DNA of 7,710 nucleotides. Origin: Bacteroidota bacterium (GTDB taxonomy: Bacteria; Bacteroidota; Bacteroidia; Bacteroidales; UBA1556). The stretch's first letter is position 1, and every line of letters starts with the position of its first letter. Location of the stretch: assembly GCA_003973505.1 (NCBI GenBank), contig QNXT01000104.1, positions 1 to 7,710 on the forward strand, given 5' to 3'. The translations under genes and the position numbers were made by a program. Of this stretch, positions 1 to 7,296 are shown in pieces. The notes under the pieces were generated by a model. That model saw nothing but the letters and a program-made list of their open reading frames with translations. It was not told the DNA's origin and ran no database searches.

Positions 1-566
1 TTACTATTTGGTTTCATTTTTCTACCAATTGGCATTACGATTTTTCAAACCGATTCGGGCTCTATTCAGGGCTTAGCAACCGTAATATTGGTTTTATTAC
101 CAAGGAAATGAGCACAGCCATTGATAATAATACGGGAAGCACATATATGGTAAAATGGAAGCGTAGATCCTATTCTTTGGGTATTCCCCTAGCCTTAAAA
201 TTTGGCGATATGGAAAAGGGCTTTTATGCTTTTGCCGGAGGTCAGATAGAATGGTTGTATCATTATAAGGAGAAAGAGTTTTTAACTACAGGAAAACGGA
301 AATACTCTGAATGGTTTAGTGACCGTACTCAAATGTTTTTACCTTCGGTTTTTGTGGGCGTAACATTTCCTCATGGGTTAAGCGTAAAGTTCACCTATGC
401 ACTTAACGATTTTATGAATAAATCTTATGTTGATGCAGCAGGAAATAAACCTTATAAAGATTTGGATTCAAGAATAATGTATATCTCTTTTTTCAATACT
501 ATAAGATGGGAAAAGAAAACGTATGAGAAAAAGGAGAAAAGAAATTCTACAATGGCTTTTTTGTAA
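1..566 (+). CDS. Outer-membrane beta-barrel-like protein, C-terminal part
   Basis: The frame is open from the left edge (first whole codon at 3) to TAA at 564-566, so the true start lies outside the window; the ATG at 108 is internal because protein-like sequence precedes it (FHFSTNWHYDFSNRFGLYSG). About 187 residues are visible. They alternate aromatic and polar residues in short amphipathic strands separated by charged or Gly/Asn turns, for example GFYAFAGGQIEWLYHY, SVFVGVTFPHGLSVKFTYAL and SRIMYISFFNTIRW. This is the pattern of the small porin-like or PorT-type outer-membrane beta-barrels of Bacteroidota. The last predicted strand ends near TIRW and is followed by a Lys/Glu-rich tail of about 18 residues. 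No enzymatic motif is visible and the ligand or role is unknown. The stop codon lies within the probable target duplication of the adjoining inverted-repeat element, so the end of the gene borders an insertion. The barrel assignment rests on strand pattern alone. Confidence 0.6.
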   Translation, partial: TIWFHFSTNWHYDFSNRFGLYSGLSNRNIGFITKEMSTAIDNNTGSTYMVKWKRRSYSLGIPLALKFGDMEKGFYAFAGGQIEWLYHYKEKEFLTTGKRKYSEWFSDRTQMFLPSVFVGVTFPHGLSVKFTYALNDFMNKSYVDAAGNKPYKDLDSRIMYISFFNTIRWEKKTYEKKEKRNSTMAFL

Positions 567-568
567 CC

Positions 569-788
569 GAGACCTTTGCAAGACAAAAGTACATGTATCT
601 ACCTCTATTTTAGAAAGATACAATTTAAAAGTAAAGAGAATATAGTGAACCCCATAAATTAAATAGACTTTTGGCTGCATACTTCTTCCTTATCAAAATT
701 TTACAATCCTCACAACCAACAGGTTGCTACGGTTATAATATTTATCTAGCGTCGAATTATTTTACCAAAAGCCTCTTGCAAAGACCTC
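569..788. mobile_element. MITE-like element or IS remnant, 220 bp
   Basis: The two ends form imperfect inverted repeats of 15 bp: GAGACCTTTGCAAGA at 569-583 and the reverse complement of 774-788, GAGGTCTTTGCAAGA, which match at 13 of 15 positions with a perfect 10-bp core. The element is flanked in register by TAACC (564-568) and TAACT (789-793), a probable 5-bp target duplication with one mismatch. The interior has no intact gene. Ends of this kind on a short non-coding body fit a non-autonomous element or an internally deleted insertion sequence. The ends resemble termini I associate with DDE-transposase insertion sequences of Bacteroidota, but I cannot assign a family. It lies between the stop codon of the upstream gene and the shared terminator, so it disrupts nothing obvious. 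Confidence 0.55.
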
Positions 789-814
789 TAACTATTTCAT
801 AAAATCCGAAAAAC

Positions 815-855
815 AAAAAACTCCAAATCAAAAATGATTGATTTGGAGTTTTTTT
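815..855. terminator. Bidirectional rho-independent terminator
   Basis: An 11-bp perfect stem (ACTCCAAATCA at 820-830 with TGATTTGGAGT at 839-849) can be extended by an A/T pair next to the loop. It is flanked by an A run at 815-820 and a T run at 849-855, so on either strand the hairpin is followed by a U tract. It lies between convergent genes, 18 bp past the end of glyA, and should end both glyA transcription and transcription from the left-hand gene. Confidence 0.88.
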
Positions 856-873
856 ATTATTTAAGTTTTTGGA

Positions 874-2154
874 TTAATATGCGAACATACCAAAACCACT
901 CATAAACTCATTTACTTCACCACGTACTGCATTAATCACCTCTTCACTTTCAACATTCATTATCACACGGTCAATGAAATCTACAATAATCGGCATATGC
1001 TCTTCCTTCATTCCGCGAGTAGTAATCGCTGGAGTTCCAACACGCAAACCTGAAGTTTGGAATGGTGAGCGACTATCAAATGGCACCATATTTTTATTGA
1101 TAGTAATATCAGCTTTCACCAAAGTATTCTCCACAACTTTTCCGGTTATTTCAGGTACTTTAGTTCGTAAATCAATCAACATCGAATGATTGTCTGTACC
1201 TCCGGAAACAATATGATATCCCTTATTGGTAAATGCCTCAGCCATAACACGTGCATTCTTCTGCATTTGGATTGCATATTCGGTATATAAATCATCCAAA
1301 GCTTCGCCAAAGGCAACTGCTTTAGCTGCAATAATATGCTCTAATGGACCACCTTGTTGTCCTGGGAAAACAGCAAAATTCAATACTGCAGACATCATTT
1401 TTGTTGCACCCTTAGGTGTTTTTATTCCAAATGGGTTTTCAAAATCTTTACCCATCAAAATCATTCCTCCACGAGGACCACGCAATGTTTTATGCGTTGT
1501 AGTGGTTACAATATGGCATTGCTTCATAGGATCGTTTAACAACCCCTTAGCAATAAGACCTGCAGGATGCGATATATCAGCCATCAATAAAGCACCTACT
1601 TTATCCGCTATATTACGCATGCGTTCGTAATCCCAATCGCGTGAATAAGCTGAAGCACCTGCAATTATCAATTTAGGTTTATGCTCCAAAGCCAACTTTT
1701 CCATTTCGTCATAGTCAACTGTACCAGTTTCTTTATTCAAATGGTAAGCCACAGGATTATAAAGAATACCTGATAAGTTTACGGGTGAACCATGACTTAA
1801 GTGACCACCATGCGAAAGGTCTAAGCCCATAAATGTATCACCAGGTTTCAAAACAGCAAAGAAAACTGCTGCATTAGCTTGAGCTCCGGAGTGAGGCTGA
1901 ACATTAACATACTCAGCACCAAAAAGCGCCTTTGCTCGATCGATAGCTAATTGCTCGGTTTGATCTACCACTTCGCAACCTCCATAATAACGTTTACCAG
2001 GGTAACCCTCAGCATATTTATTAGTAAGTACCGAACCCATTGCCTCGCGAACTTGTTCGCTCACAAAGTTTTCAGATGCAATTAATTCTATTCCATGAAG
2101 CTGGCGTAAACGCTCTTCTTCAATAAGCTCAAATATCTGATTATCTCTTTCCAT
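874..2154 (-). CDS. glyA: Serine hydroxymethyltransferase
   Basis: This cytosolic PLP enzyme interconverts serine plus tetrahydrofolate with glycine plus 5,10-methylenetetrahydrofolate and is the main source of one-carbon units for purine, thymidylate and methionine synthesis. The 426-residue product has the usual bacterial length and is full-length. Visible landmarks are the N-terminal ELIASENF segment (23-30), the SHGGHLSHG segment (114-122), the PLP-pocket MADISH segment with Asp193 and His196, the cofactor lysine in [14 protein letters not shown] (Lys222), and the substrate-carboxylate arginine in [14 protein letters not shown] (Arg371). These residues correspond to Asp200, His203 and Lys229 of the E. 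coli enzyme with a constant offset. The ATG at 2154 gives a standard N-terminus ([14 protein letters not shown]) and has no Shine-Dalgarno sequence, as expected in this phylum. It lies 113 nt downstream of the thioredoxin-like gene on the same strand, has candidate -7 elements in that gap, and ends before a strong terminator. Confidence 0.98.
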   Translation of the reverse strand: MERDNQIFELIEEERLRQLHGIELIASENFVSEQVREAMGSVLTNKYAEGYPGKRYYGGCEVVDQTEQLAIDRAKALFGAEYVNVQPHSGAQANAAVFFAVLKPGDTFMGLDLSHGGHLSHGSPVNLSGILYNPVAYHLNKETGTVDYDEMEKLALEHKPKLIIAGASAYSRDWDYERMRNIADKVGALLMADISHPAGLIAKGLLNDPMKQCHIVTTTTHKTLRGPRGGMILMGKDFENPFGIKTPKGATKMMSAVLNFAVFPGQQGGPLEHIIAAKAVAFGEALDDLYTEYAIQMQKNARVMAEAFTNKGYHIVSGGTDNHSMLIDLRTKVPEITGKVVENTLVKADITINKNMVPFDSRSPFQTSGLRVGTPAITTRGMKEEHMPIIVDFIDRVIMNVESEEVINAVRGEVNEFMSGFGMFAY

Positions 2155-2187
2155 TATATCTATTTATTTTAATTTTAATAATTTCTT

Positions 2188-2211
2188 CAAATTTAGTAGT
2201 TCACAAATTTA
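2188..2211 (-). promoter_or_regulatory. Candidate glyA promoter, two tandem -7 octamers
   Basis: Read on the minus strand, TAAATTTG occurs twice (2211-2204 and 2195-2188), 16 bp apart. Both copies match the Bacteroidota -7 consensus TAnnTTTG. The nearer copy ends 33 nt before the glyA ATG, leaving a leader of roughly 25 nt. No clear TTTG -33 element sits about 20 bp upstream of either copy, and the region is AT-rich, so this is a weak call. The upstream copy also overlaps the end of the out-of-frame tail of the preceding gene. Confidence 0.4.
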
Positions 2212-2267
2212 CGGATTTTTTATTTGCTGCATTCTCCTTATATCCTCCTGTAAAGAATCTCCATATT

Positions 2268-3677
2268 CTAATGCTTCATCTTTAACAACTGCAAAATTGT
2301 TGCATGAATATCTTCCATTCCACGAGGTTTATTCATTATAATATTGTTTTTATCCAACATATACATCGTTGGAGTCTTCCATATATTAAACTGATCAATC
2401 ACAGGGCTCATCATCCCTTTCAAATCGGAAACCGAAACCCAAGGATAATTAAACTCCTTTATTTCATTCTTCCACATATCCAAACTATCATCAATAGCAA
2501 CAGCATATATTTCAAAACCATCACGATGATAAGCTTCGTATATCTCCAGTATATCAGGCATTACTTCTCGACAGTGTGGACAGTCGGAGCTGTAAAACAG
2601 AACCATCTTAACCTTTGCCTTTACATCATAAAGCGACACCTCATTATTGCTGGTATCACGAAGTGTAATATTTGGCATTTTCTTTCCTGGTTTCAAAGCT
2701 TTAATCGTGGCTATTTTGGACTTATAATAGGCTGCTTGGTCGGGATTATATGCATAGGAGTTCAAATAATACTTATCAATAAGGTATACAAACACATCTT
2801 CCCAAATGGAATTCTCAAAGGCTTCGATAAATAGATTTAGCGAATACTGATAAACCGCTTCATTTGCCTTGGATAATTCCATTACCCGATCAATAATATC
2901 TTTATACACCGCTGTTTTTGCAGGCTTAGCAAAGGTGCTCATATAATCGCTTATGGCGGTATAAATAATACGAGTATTCAATAAGCGCGCATCTCCGAAA
3001 TCGATATTATCGAAGAAATGATAAAGATAGAAAAGACGTTCTGTTGGATAGGGTTCATTTCCTTCTTCTTTTAAATAATCACGGTAGGAAGGAATTAAAT
3101 AAGAACGCAAAACCACAGGGGCAAATAAATCAGGATTCTTCGTTGCTTTGTCTTCAATATAATTATAAAGGTGCGAATTCAAGACATCTATTCTATTCTC
3201 GAAGGCTCGCTTCTTTTTATTTGTCAACTGACCTAAATTAGCTAGTTTTTCTTTTTGATATCGCACATGCACTATTGAATCGCGAACCTTCATGGCGTAT
3301 TTCCAATAATCAAACAGCACCTTATTCTCAGCTGAGCGTTTTACCTTCATGCTAAATAGCACATTTTGTGCATCGGCTTCAAGTATCACATCCTCGTTAT
3401 TAAAAATCACTTCCGTAAATAAGGAATCGTTAAAGCTAATACGATACATTCCGGCAGGATAGCGTTCAATATTTGAGAAAACAAATGCATTTAACTGCAC
3501 TCGTGCATCCAAGGCAATGGTTTGATTTCCTTTTAAAGCATATAAAATGGCTCTTGAACCCGAATAATTGGTCAACCGATAGTAGCAAACTTTACTAATC
3601 GTTACAGGACTAGTTGTTTGAGCCCAAATTATTTGAGTTAAGAATAAAAACAAAATAATCAGTTTCAATTTTTTCAT
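2268..3677 (-). CDS. Exported DUF4369/DUF5106-like thioredoxin-fold protein
   Basis: This is a predicted periplasmic thiol-disulfide protein of 469 residues. Residues 1-19 form a signal peptide (Lys-rich start, then LIILFLFLTQIIWA) with likely cleavage before Gln20. Residues about 24-115 resemble the DUF4369 beta-rich domain, ending with the typical AENKVLFDYWKY segment. Residues about 120-330 form a helical region like DUF5106 (HFFDNIDFGDARLLNTRI). Residues about 330-469 are an AhpC/TSA-TlpA type thioredoxin domain with the redox pair CPHC at 366-369 and the cis-proline loop KTPT (Pro436). CPHC is the dipeptide of DsbA, so the protein could be oxidase- or isomerase-like rather than a simple reductase; the sequence cannot decide. 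It starts 19 nt after the OmpA-type gene and is probably co-transcribed with it. The 3' end is odd: one base shift would extend the final helix in a protein-like way to 2209. The domain names come from memory of the families. Confidence 0.9.
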   Translation of the reverse strand: MKKLKLIILFLFLTQIIWAQTTSPVTISKVCYYRLTNYSGSRAILYALKGNQTIALDARVQLNAFVFSNIERYPAGMYRISFNDSLFTEVIFNNEDVILEADAQNVLFSMKVKRSAENKVLFDYWKYAMKVRDSIVHVRYQKEKLANLGQLTNKKKRAFENRIDVLNSHLYNYIEDKATKNPDLFAPVVLRSYLIPSYRDYLKEEGNEPYPTERLFYLYHFFDNIDFGDARLLNTRIIYTAISDYMSTFAKPAKTAVYKDIIDRVMELSKANEAVYQYSLNLFIEAFENSIWEDVFVYLIDKYYLNSYAYNPDQAAYYKSKIATIKALKPGKKMPNITLRDTSNNEVSLYDVKAKVKMVLFYSSDCPHCREVMPDILEIYEAYHRDGFEIYAVAIDDSLDMWKNEIKEFNYPWVSVSDLKGMMSPVIDQFNIWKTPTMYMLDKNNIIMNKPRGMEDIHATILQLLKMKH

Positions 3678-3696
3678 ATTTCTATAGCTTTAATTT

Positions 3697-5799
3697 TTAT
3701 TTACTAGTAATCACAAAAACAGTCCTTCTGTTTTTTGCACGACCTGTGCTCGTTGTATTGGAAGCAATGGGCTTACTTTCTCCATAGCCTTTATAAGTAA
3801 TCTGACTCGGAGGAATGCCAAGATTCAACAATACCTGATACACCGATTTGGCACGAGCTTCCGACAGCTTTAAATTATAGGCATCGGAACCTACATTATC
3901 TGTATGCCCCTGTATTTCGACATGCACATTGGGATTGTCTTTCAAAAATTCATATAACCCCTCAATCACGCGAACCGATTTTTCCTTCAAAACATCGGAA
4001 TCTGTATCAAAATAAATATCCTGTAAATCGTAGGCCGCTCCCACTTCTACCTCTTTCAATTCAATATCCAATTTCACAGGAGCTACATCTTCATCATCAT
4101 CCGAATTCTCAATATAATTGGTCACATAGGCATAGTCCTTCTTTTTCACCATCACCGTCAAATCGCTTTCCGTTACTATGGCTGCAATAAAATCACCCGT
4201 TTCCATATCTATGGGAATTTCTTTTATCTCCTTGGTTTCCACATTTTTTATAAAAACCTTAGCATCTCGAATGCGTTGATTTGTATTTTTATCTTTTACA
4301 CTTCCTTTTACCAATACTACTTTCTGTGGACGTGCTTCTTGATACAATTTGAAAGAATAAATATTGAATGGCATATGCGCATTAAGTCGCTTTTGCGCAA
4401 AATTTCGCTCTTTATTTTCTTCTTTAACTCTCAGCACCTTATTAGATGAGAAATACCCATATTTACCATTTGTACTTACCGAAAAACCCAAATCATTTTT
4501 CTTAGTATTTATTGGGTAACCAATATTTTTGGGCTTACTCCATTTACCTAAGCTATCCATTCGCGAATAAAAAATATCATAGCCCCCGAGGCCTAAATGT
4601 CCATGATGTGTTTCACCCGTATTTGGGTCGGTATAGCTAGCCGATGAAAAATACAGCGTTTGACTATCGGTATGTATAAATGGGGTTTTCTCATTCCCGG
4701 CAGTATTGATGGTAGGACCTAAATTCACAGGATCTTGCCAATTTCCATCTGCATCTTTTACTGTTTTATAAATATCATAACCACCATAGCTATCTTCCAA
4801 TCTATTGCTTACGAAATATAAAGTTTTCCCATCCGAAGAAATGGTGGGCATCGATTCCCATGTTTTTCCCGGTTTATTTATTTTATCGAGTATCTCAATT
4901 TCCGACCATTTTCCATTACTGAAATGCGTATGTGCAATGTCACAAGCTAAACTACGACGAGTAGAACTACCCACAATTTTACAATAGGTAAAATACATGT
5001 CCTTATTATCGATGGTAAGTGCAGCACCACCTTCATTACTTTGGGTATTGAAAGGGTAAGGAAGAGGACCTCCTTTTTCAAAAGCATGCAGACCCGTGCT
5101 TTTTGCGACGCAAAAGCGTTCCACACGGTTATCCTCTCTGGCATAGGCATGTGTTCGATCAATCTCCACAAAGCGGCGTGTAAAATAAATATATTCCCCA
5201 TCAGGAGTAATGATTGGCAAATATTCATCATCGCTGGTATTTACGCCTTTCAATGGAATGGGGTCAAAATCAACCTCATTGGCATAAATATCAGCATAAA
5301 ATTTAGCATAGCGCGAAAATGTTTGAGCCTCCTCATAATGCTTGGGGTCGATGCCCTCATCATCCGAATCAAGAAACTCCTTATATAAAGCATAGGCTTT
5401 CTCGTAGTCCGATTGCACGTAGTAAATTCCTGCCAAATAGAAATAAGCATAATGATTTTGGAAGGAAGGGCAAATATCTATTATTTGTTGATAAGATTCT
5501 TTGGCAATACTAATGACCCTACTTCTGTTGGTGGGCTTGCGATTGATATCGGCCAAAATCCACAAAGCCTCCAGGTTGTCGGGTGATTTATCGATGGCAC
5601 TCTGCAAAAGCTCCGTAGCCGCCGCATATCTTCCAAAACGCAATTCGCCAATGGCTTTTTTCTGCAGTTTTATTGATTTCTTACTTACCTCAACATCACA
5701 ATTATCCGATTGGGCATATACAACTTGCCCCCATGATAATAAAACAATAATACTAAAAACAAGTCTTATTATTTGCTTTTTATGTGATGGAATTGTCAT
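3697..5799 (-). CDS. TPR / PD40 beta-propeller / CRD / OmpA envelope protein, PorE-like
   Basis: This 700-residue exported protein should tether an outer-membrane-associated assembly to peptidoglycan. Residues 1-29 are a signal peptide with likely cleavage VYA|Q; there is no lipobox. Residues about 40-175 are TPR-like helices (for example AATELLQSAIDKSPDNLEAL and DYEKAYALYKEFLD). Residues about 190-455 contain five PD40/WD40-like blades, each with a PxxxxDGxxxYF-type core, near 195-206, 259-270, 318-329, 373-384 and 438-450; two blades carry GGYDI. Residues about 496-585 are a carboxypeptidase-regulatory-like beta domain (VKGSVKDKNTNQRIRDAKVF). Residues 590-700 are an OmpA C-terminal domain with IYFDTDSD, GHTDNVGSDAYN and LSEARA; Asp634 and Arg649 are the expected peptidoglycan-binding pair. 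This domain order and the five blades match PorE (PG1058) of the Porphyromonas type IX secretion system, but Bacteroidota carry many paralogues, so I give no symbol. It starts 13 nt after the M64 gene. Confidence 0.94.
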   Translation of the reverse strand: MTIPSHKKQIIRLVFSIIVLLSWGQVVYAQSDNCDVEVSKKSIKLQKKAIGELRFGRYAAATELLQSAIDKSPDNLEALWILADINRKPTNRSRVISIAKESYQQIIDICPSFQNHYAYFYLAGIYYVQSDYEKAYALYKEFLDSDDEGIDPKHYEEAQTFSRYAKFYADIYANEVDFDPIPLKGVNTSDDEYLPIITPDGEYIYFTRRFVEIDRTHAYAREDNRVERFCVAKSTGLHAFEKGGPLPYPFNTQSNEGGAALTIDNKDMYFTYCKIVGSSTRRSLACDIAHTHFSNGKWSEIEILDKINKPGKTWESMPTISSDGKTLYFVSNRLEDSYGGYDIYKTVKDADGNWQDPVNLGPTINTAGNEKTPFIHTDSQTLYFSSASYTDPNTGETHHGHLGLGGYDIFYSRMDSLGKWSKPKNIGYPINTKKNDLGFSVSTNGKYGYFSSNKVLRVKEENKERNFAQKRLNAHMPFNIYSFKLYQEARPQKVVLVKGSVKDKNTNQRIRDAKVFIKNVETKEIKEIPIDMETGDFIAAIVTESDLTVMVKKKDYAYVTNYIENSDDDEDVAPVKLDIELKEVEVGAAYDLQDIYFDTDSDVLKEKSVRVIEGLYEFLKDNPNVHVEIQGHTDNVGSDAYNLKLSEARAKSVYQVLLNLGIPPSQITYKGYGESKPIASNTTSTGRAKNRRTVFVITSK

Positions 5800-5812
5800 A
5801 AGAAATATAATA

Positions 5813-7084
5813 CTAATGCGCTACAAAATTAACCATATCAATCAAAGCCTTTACACAAACCGGGCAAAAATCATCATCACGAATCGACTTCATTGAGCAA
5901 TCGTGTTTTGGGCGATACACACCTTTGGTAACATATCCTGCTCCTTCAAATGCACCTAATACATTCACATTTTCTCTCGTATCAGGAGTAGGTATTGGCG
6001 TTCCTTTTTCGACCATCGACTTCCATTTTTTCGAAAAATCAGTAAGCGTTGTAATGTTTGGCTCCCAAGGTTCATAGTTCAAATCGTAGAAATCTTCCAC
6101 GGAGGCATCACCCGTATATTCATCAGCCAAACCACCGAAAGCATGACCAAATTCATGGCAAAAAACGAAACCTGATTTTGGATTATCGGAAGTACAAATA
6201 GAATAGAAATTAAAGATACCGGCACCTCCATATTTAGAGGTATTCGCTAAAATATAAATCTGATCGTAAGGAGCATTTGCTGCGGCATCACGTACCGCTT
6301 TATTATTTACCGTATTAATATATCGCTCGGTTCCAAAAGTATAAAAATGCGAGTCGAAAGCGGTGTTTTTCCATACATTCGTTCCTGGAATATCGGTTCC
6401 CGACTCCAAAGAAACCACAGGCACAACCCATATATTGAAACGATCTTTCATCTCATTGAAAGGTGCCCAACTCAATAAGTAATCCGTAAAGCGTTCTGCA
6501 TCTTTCATAAACTTATCCTGCTCATCGGCAGAATAACCTTCGGCTAAAAGCACAATATCCACCTTCGTTGCCGGGTCACCACTGTAATGTACTTTTTTCG
6601 CTTCAATTCTGTTTTTCTGTTGAGGAATAATATTATAATCATTCGGATTAATGTATCGCGAATACAAAACCTCCCACGTCATATCCTTCTTTCGTTTATA
6701 AAAAACAAGTTTTATACTCGCTTTTGGAAAGGGCATGATTACACTTTCTGATAAAGTACGTGAATTGCTTTTCGCTTCTTCTGTAAAACGCCACTCTCCA
6801 AATAAGGTGGAATAGCCTCGTGAATAAATCAATTTGTTTGTCAAGGAATCAAACACTTCATATTTATAATGCCCATAGTTGAATGTATCAATAAGATTGA
6901 TGTGAGAGCCTCCAAAAAAGGGTTCATGATACATCGCATCATTGGAAATATATTCTACCTCGCTATTACCTCCATGATAATAATCAACACGCAACCCCCC
7001 TTTTGTAAAATACTTTTCAAAATTTTGGGCACTAAGATTTGCAAATAGGAACAAACCAAAAACGATAAATACGATTCTCTTCAT
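5813..7084 (-). CDS. Secreted M64-family (IgA-type) zinc metallopeptidase
   Basis: This exported zinc endopeptidase has 423 residues. Residues 1-19 are a signal peptide (MKRIVFIVFGLFLFANLSA) cleaved before Gln20. Residues about 20-145 form a beta-rich region like the M64 N-terminal domain. The catalytic M64 domain begins near 165 (VDIVLLAEGYSADEQDKF) and carries the zinc motif HEFGHAFGGLADEY at 310-323: His310 and His314 bind zinc, Glu311 is the catalytic base, and Asp321 or Glu322 is the likely third ligand. The C-terminus has HDCSMKSIRDDDFCPVC (Cys396, Cys407, Cys410), a cysteine pattern I recognise from this family. Length is ordinary for Bacteroidota members. No type IX C-terminal sorting domain follows, so it is probably periplasmic or released by another route. 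M64 includes clostridial IgA peptidase, but the substrate here is unknown and IgA should not be assumed. It is the first gene of the minus-strand operon, with a good -7 element 28 nt upstream of its ATG. Confidence 0.94.
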   Translation of the reverse strand: MKRIVFIVFGLFLFANLSAQNFEKYFTKGGLRVDYYHGGNSEVEYISNDAMYHEPFFGGSHINLIDTFNYGHYKYEVFDSLTNKLIYSRGYSTLFGEWRFTEEAKSNSRTLSESVIMPFPKASIKLVFYKRKKDMTWEVLYSRYINPNDYNIIPQQKNRIEAKKVHYSGDPATKVDIVLLAEGYSADEQDKFMKDAERFTDYLLSWAPFNEMKDRFNIWVVPVVSLESGTDIPGTNVWKNTAFDSHFYTFGTERYINTVNNKAVRDAAANAPYDQIYILANTSKYGGAGIFNFYSICTSDNPKSGFVFCHEFGHAFGGLADEYTGDASVEDFYDLNYEPWEPNITTLTDFSKKWKSMVEKGTPIPTPDTRENVNVLGAFEGAGYVTKGVYRPKHDCSMKSIRDDDFCPVCVKALIDMVNFVAH

Positions 7085-7112
7085 TTCAAATAGATATTAT
7101 ATGATAAGGCAG

Positions 7113-7120
7113 CAAAGATA
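7113..7120 (-). promoter_or_regulatory. -7 element of the M64 operon promoter
   Basis: On the minus strand the octamer is TATCTTTG, a full match to the Bacteroidota -7 consensus TAnnTTTG. It ends 28 nt before the M64 ATG, implying a short untranslated leader of about 20 nt. No TTTG-type -33 element is visible about 20 bp upstream, so the promoter may be weak or activator-dependent. No other promoter is needed to express the three closely spaced genes downstream. Confidence 0.55.
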
Positions 7121-7248
7121 TGAAAATTGAAGGCTGTTTTTGTAGTGATTATTCTACCCTTCAATAATTAACTGAACATGAAGCTCCGAGGTCTCAAAAC
7201 CCAAAAACATCTAATAATCAATCAAAAAGACCTAATAAAAACTTTTCT

Positions 7249-7282
7249 ATAACATTAACTTAACATTAAGTTAACATAGAGG
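7249..7282 (+). promoter_or_regulatory. Pho-box-like array of three 11-bp direct repeats
   Basis: Three consecutive 11-mers begin TAACAT: TAACATTAACT (7250-7260), TAACATTAAGT (7261-7271) and TAACATAGAGG (7272-7282). Written as hexamers they are ATAACA, TTAACA and TTAACA, starting at 7249, 7260 and 7271. Direct repeats at 11-bp pitch are the binding pattern of PhoB/PhoP response regulators, and TTAACA with 5-bp gaps is close to the Bacillus PhoP half-site. The last repeat ends 14 bp before the PiT -7 element, so it occupies the place of a -33 box, as in activated Pho promoters. The downstream gene is a phosphate transporter, which supports the reading. The assignment is by pattern; the regulator is not in the window. 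Confidence 0.6.
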
Positions 7283-7296
7283 ATGTGCTAGCCTGA

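Noticed and set aside
468..680. Open frame of 70 codons on the minus strand across the barrel gene end and the inverted-repeat element
   Set aside because: It is half antisense to the barrel gene and half inside the small element, with low-complexity hydrophobic composition and no recognisable domain; best explained as chance.
1226..1630. Plus-strand open frame of 134 codons inside glyA
   Set aside because: It is wholly antisense to a highly conserved enzyme gene; its openness follows from glyA codon use, and the translation shows no domain.
2209..2249. AGGAGG-like Shine-Dalgarno site (2243-2249, minus strand) before a 7-codon ATG frame
   Set aside because: Genes of this phylum generally do not use such sites, the peptide would have only 7 residues, and the AGGAGG is explained as codons in the out-of-frame tail of the thioredoxin-like gene.
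2155..2267. Glycine or tetrahydrofolate riboswitch upstream of glyA
   Set aside because: The leader after the candidate -7 elements is only about 25 nt and the 113-nt gap shows no hairpin or conserved riboswitch core.
2304..2834. Plus-strand open frame of 176 codons antisense to the thioredoxin-like gene
   Set aside because: The opposite strand encodes a clear CPHC thioredoxin domain; this translation is Ile/His-rich with no motif or promoter.
5501..5896. Plus-strand open frame of 131 codons across the junction of the M64 and OmpA-type genes
   Set aside because: It is antisense to the signal peptide and TPR part of the OmpA-type gene and to the Cys-rich M64 end, both well supported.
5813..5900. 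Type IX secretion C-terminal sorting domain on the M64 peptidase
   Set aside because: The protein ends directly after the FCPVCVKALIDMVNFVAH segment of the catalytic domain; no extra beta-rich domain of about 70-80 residues follows.
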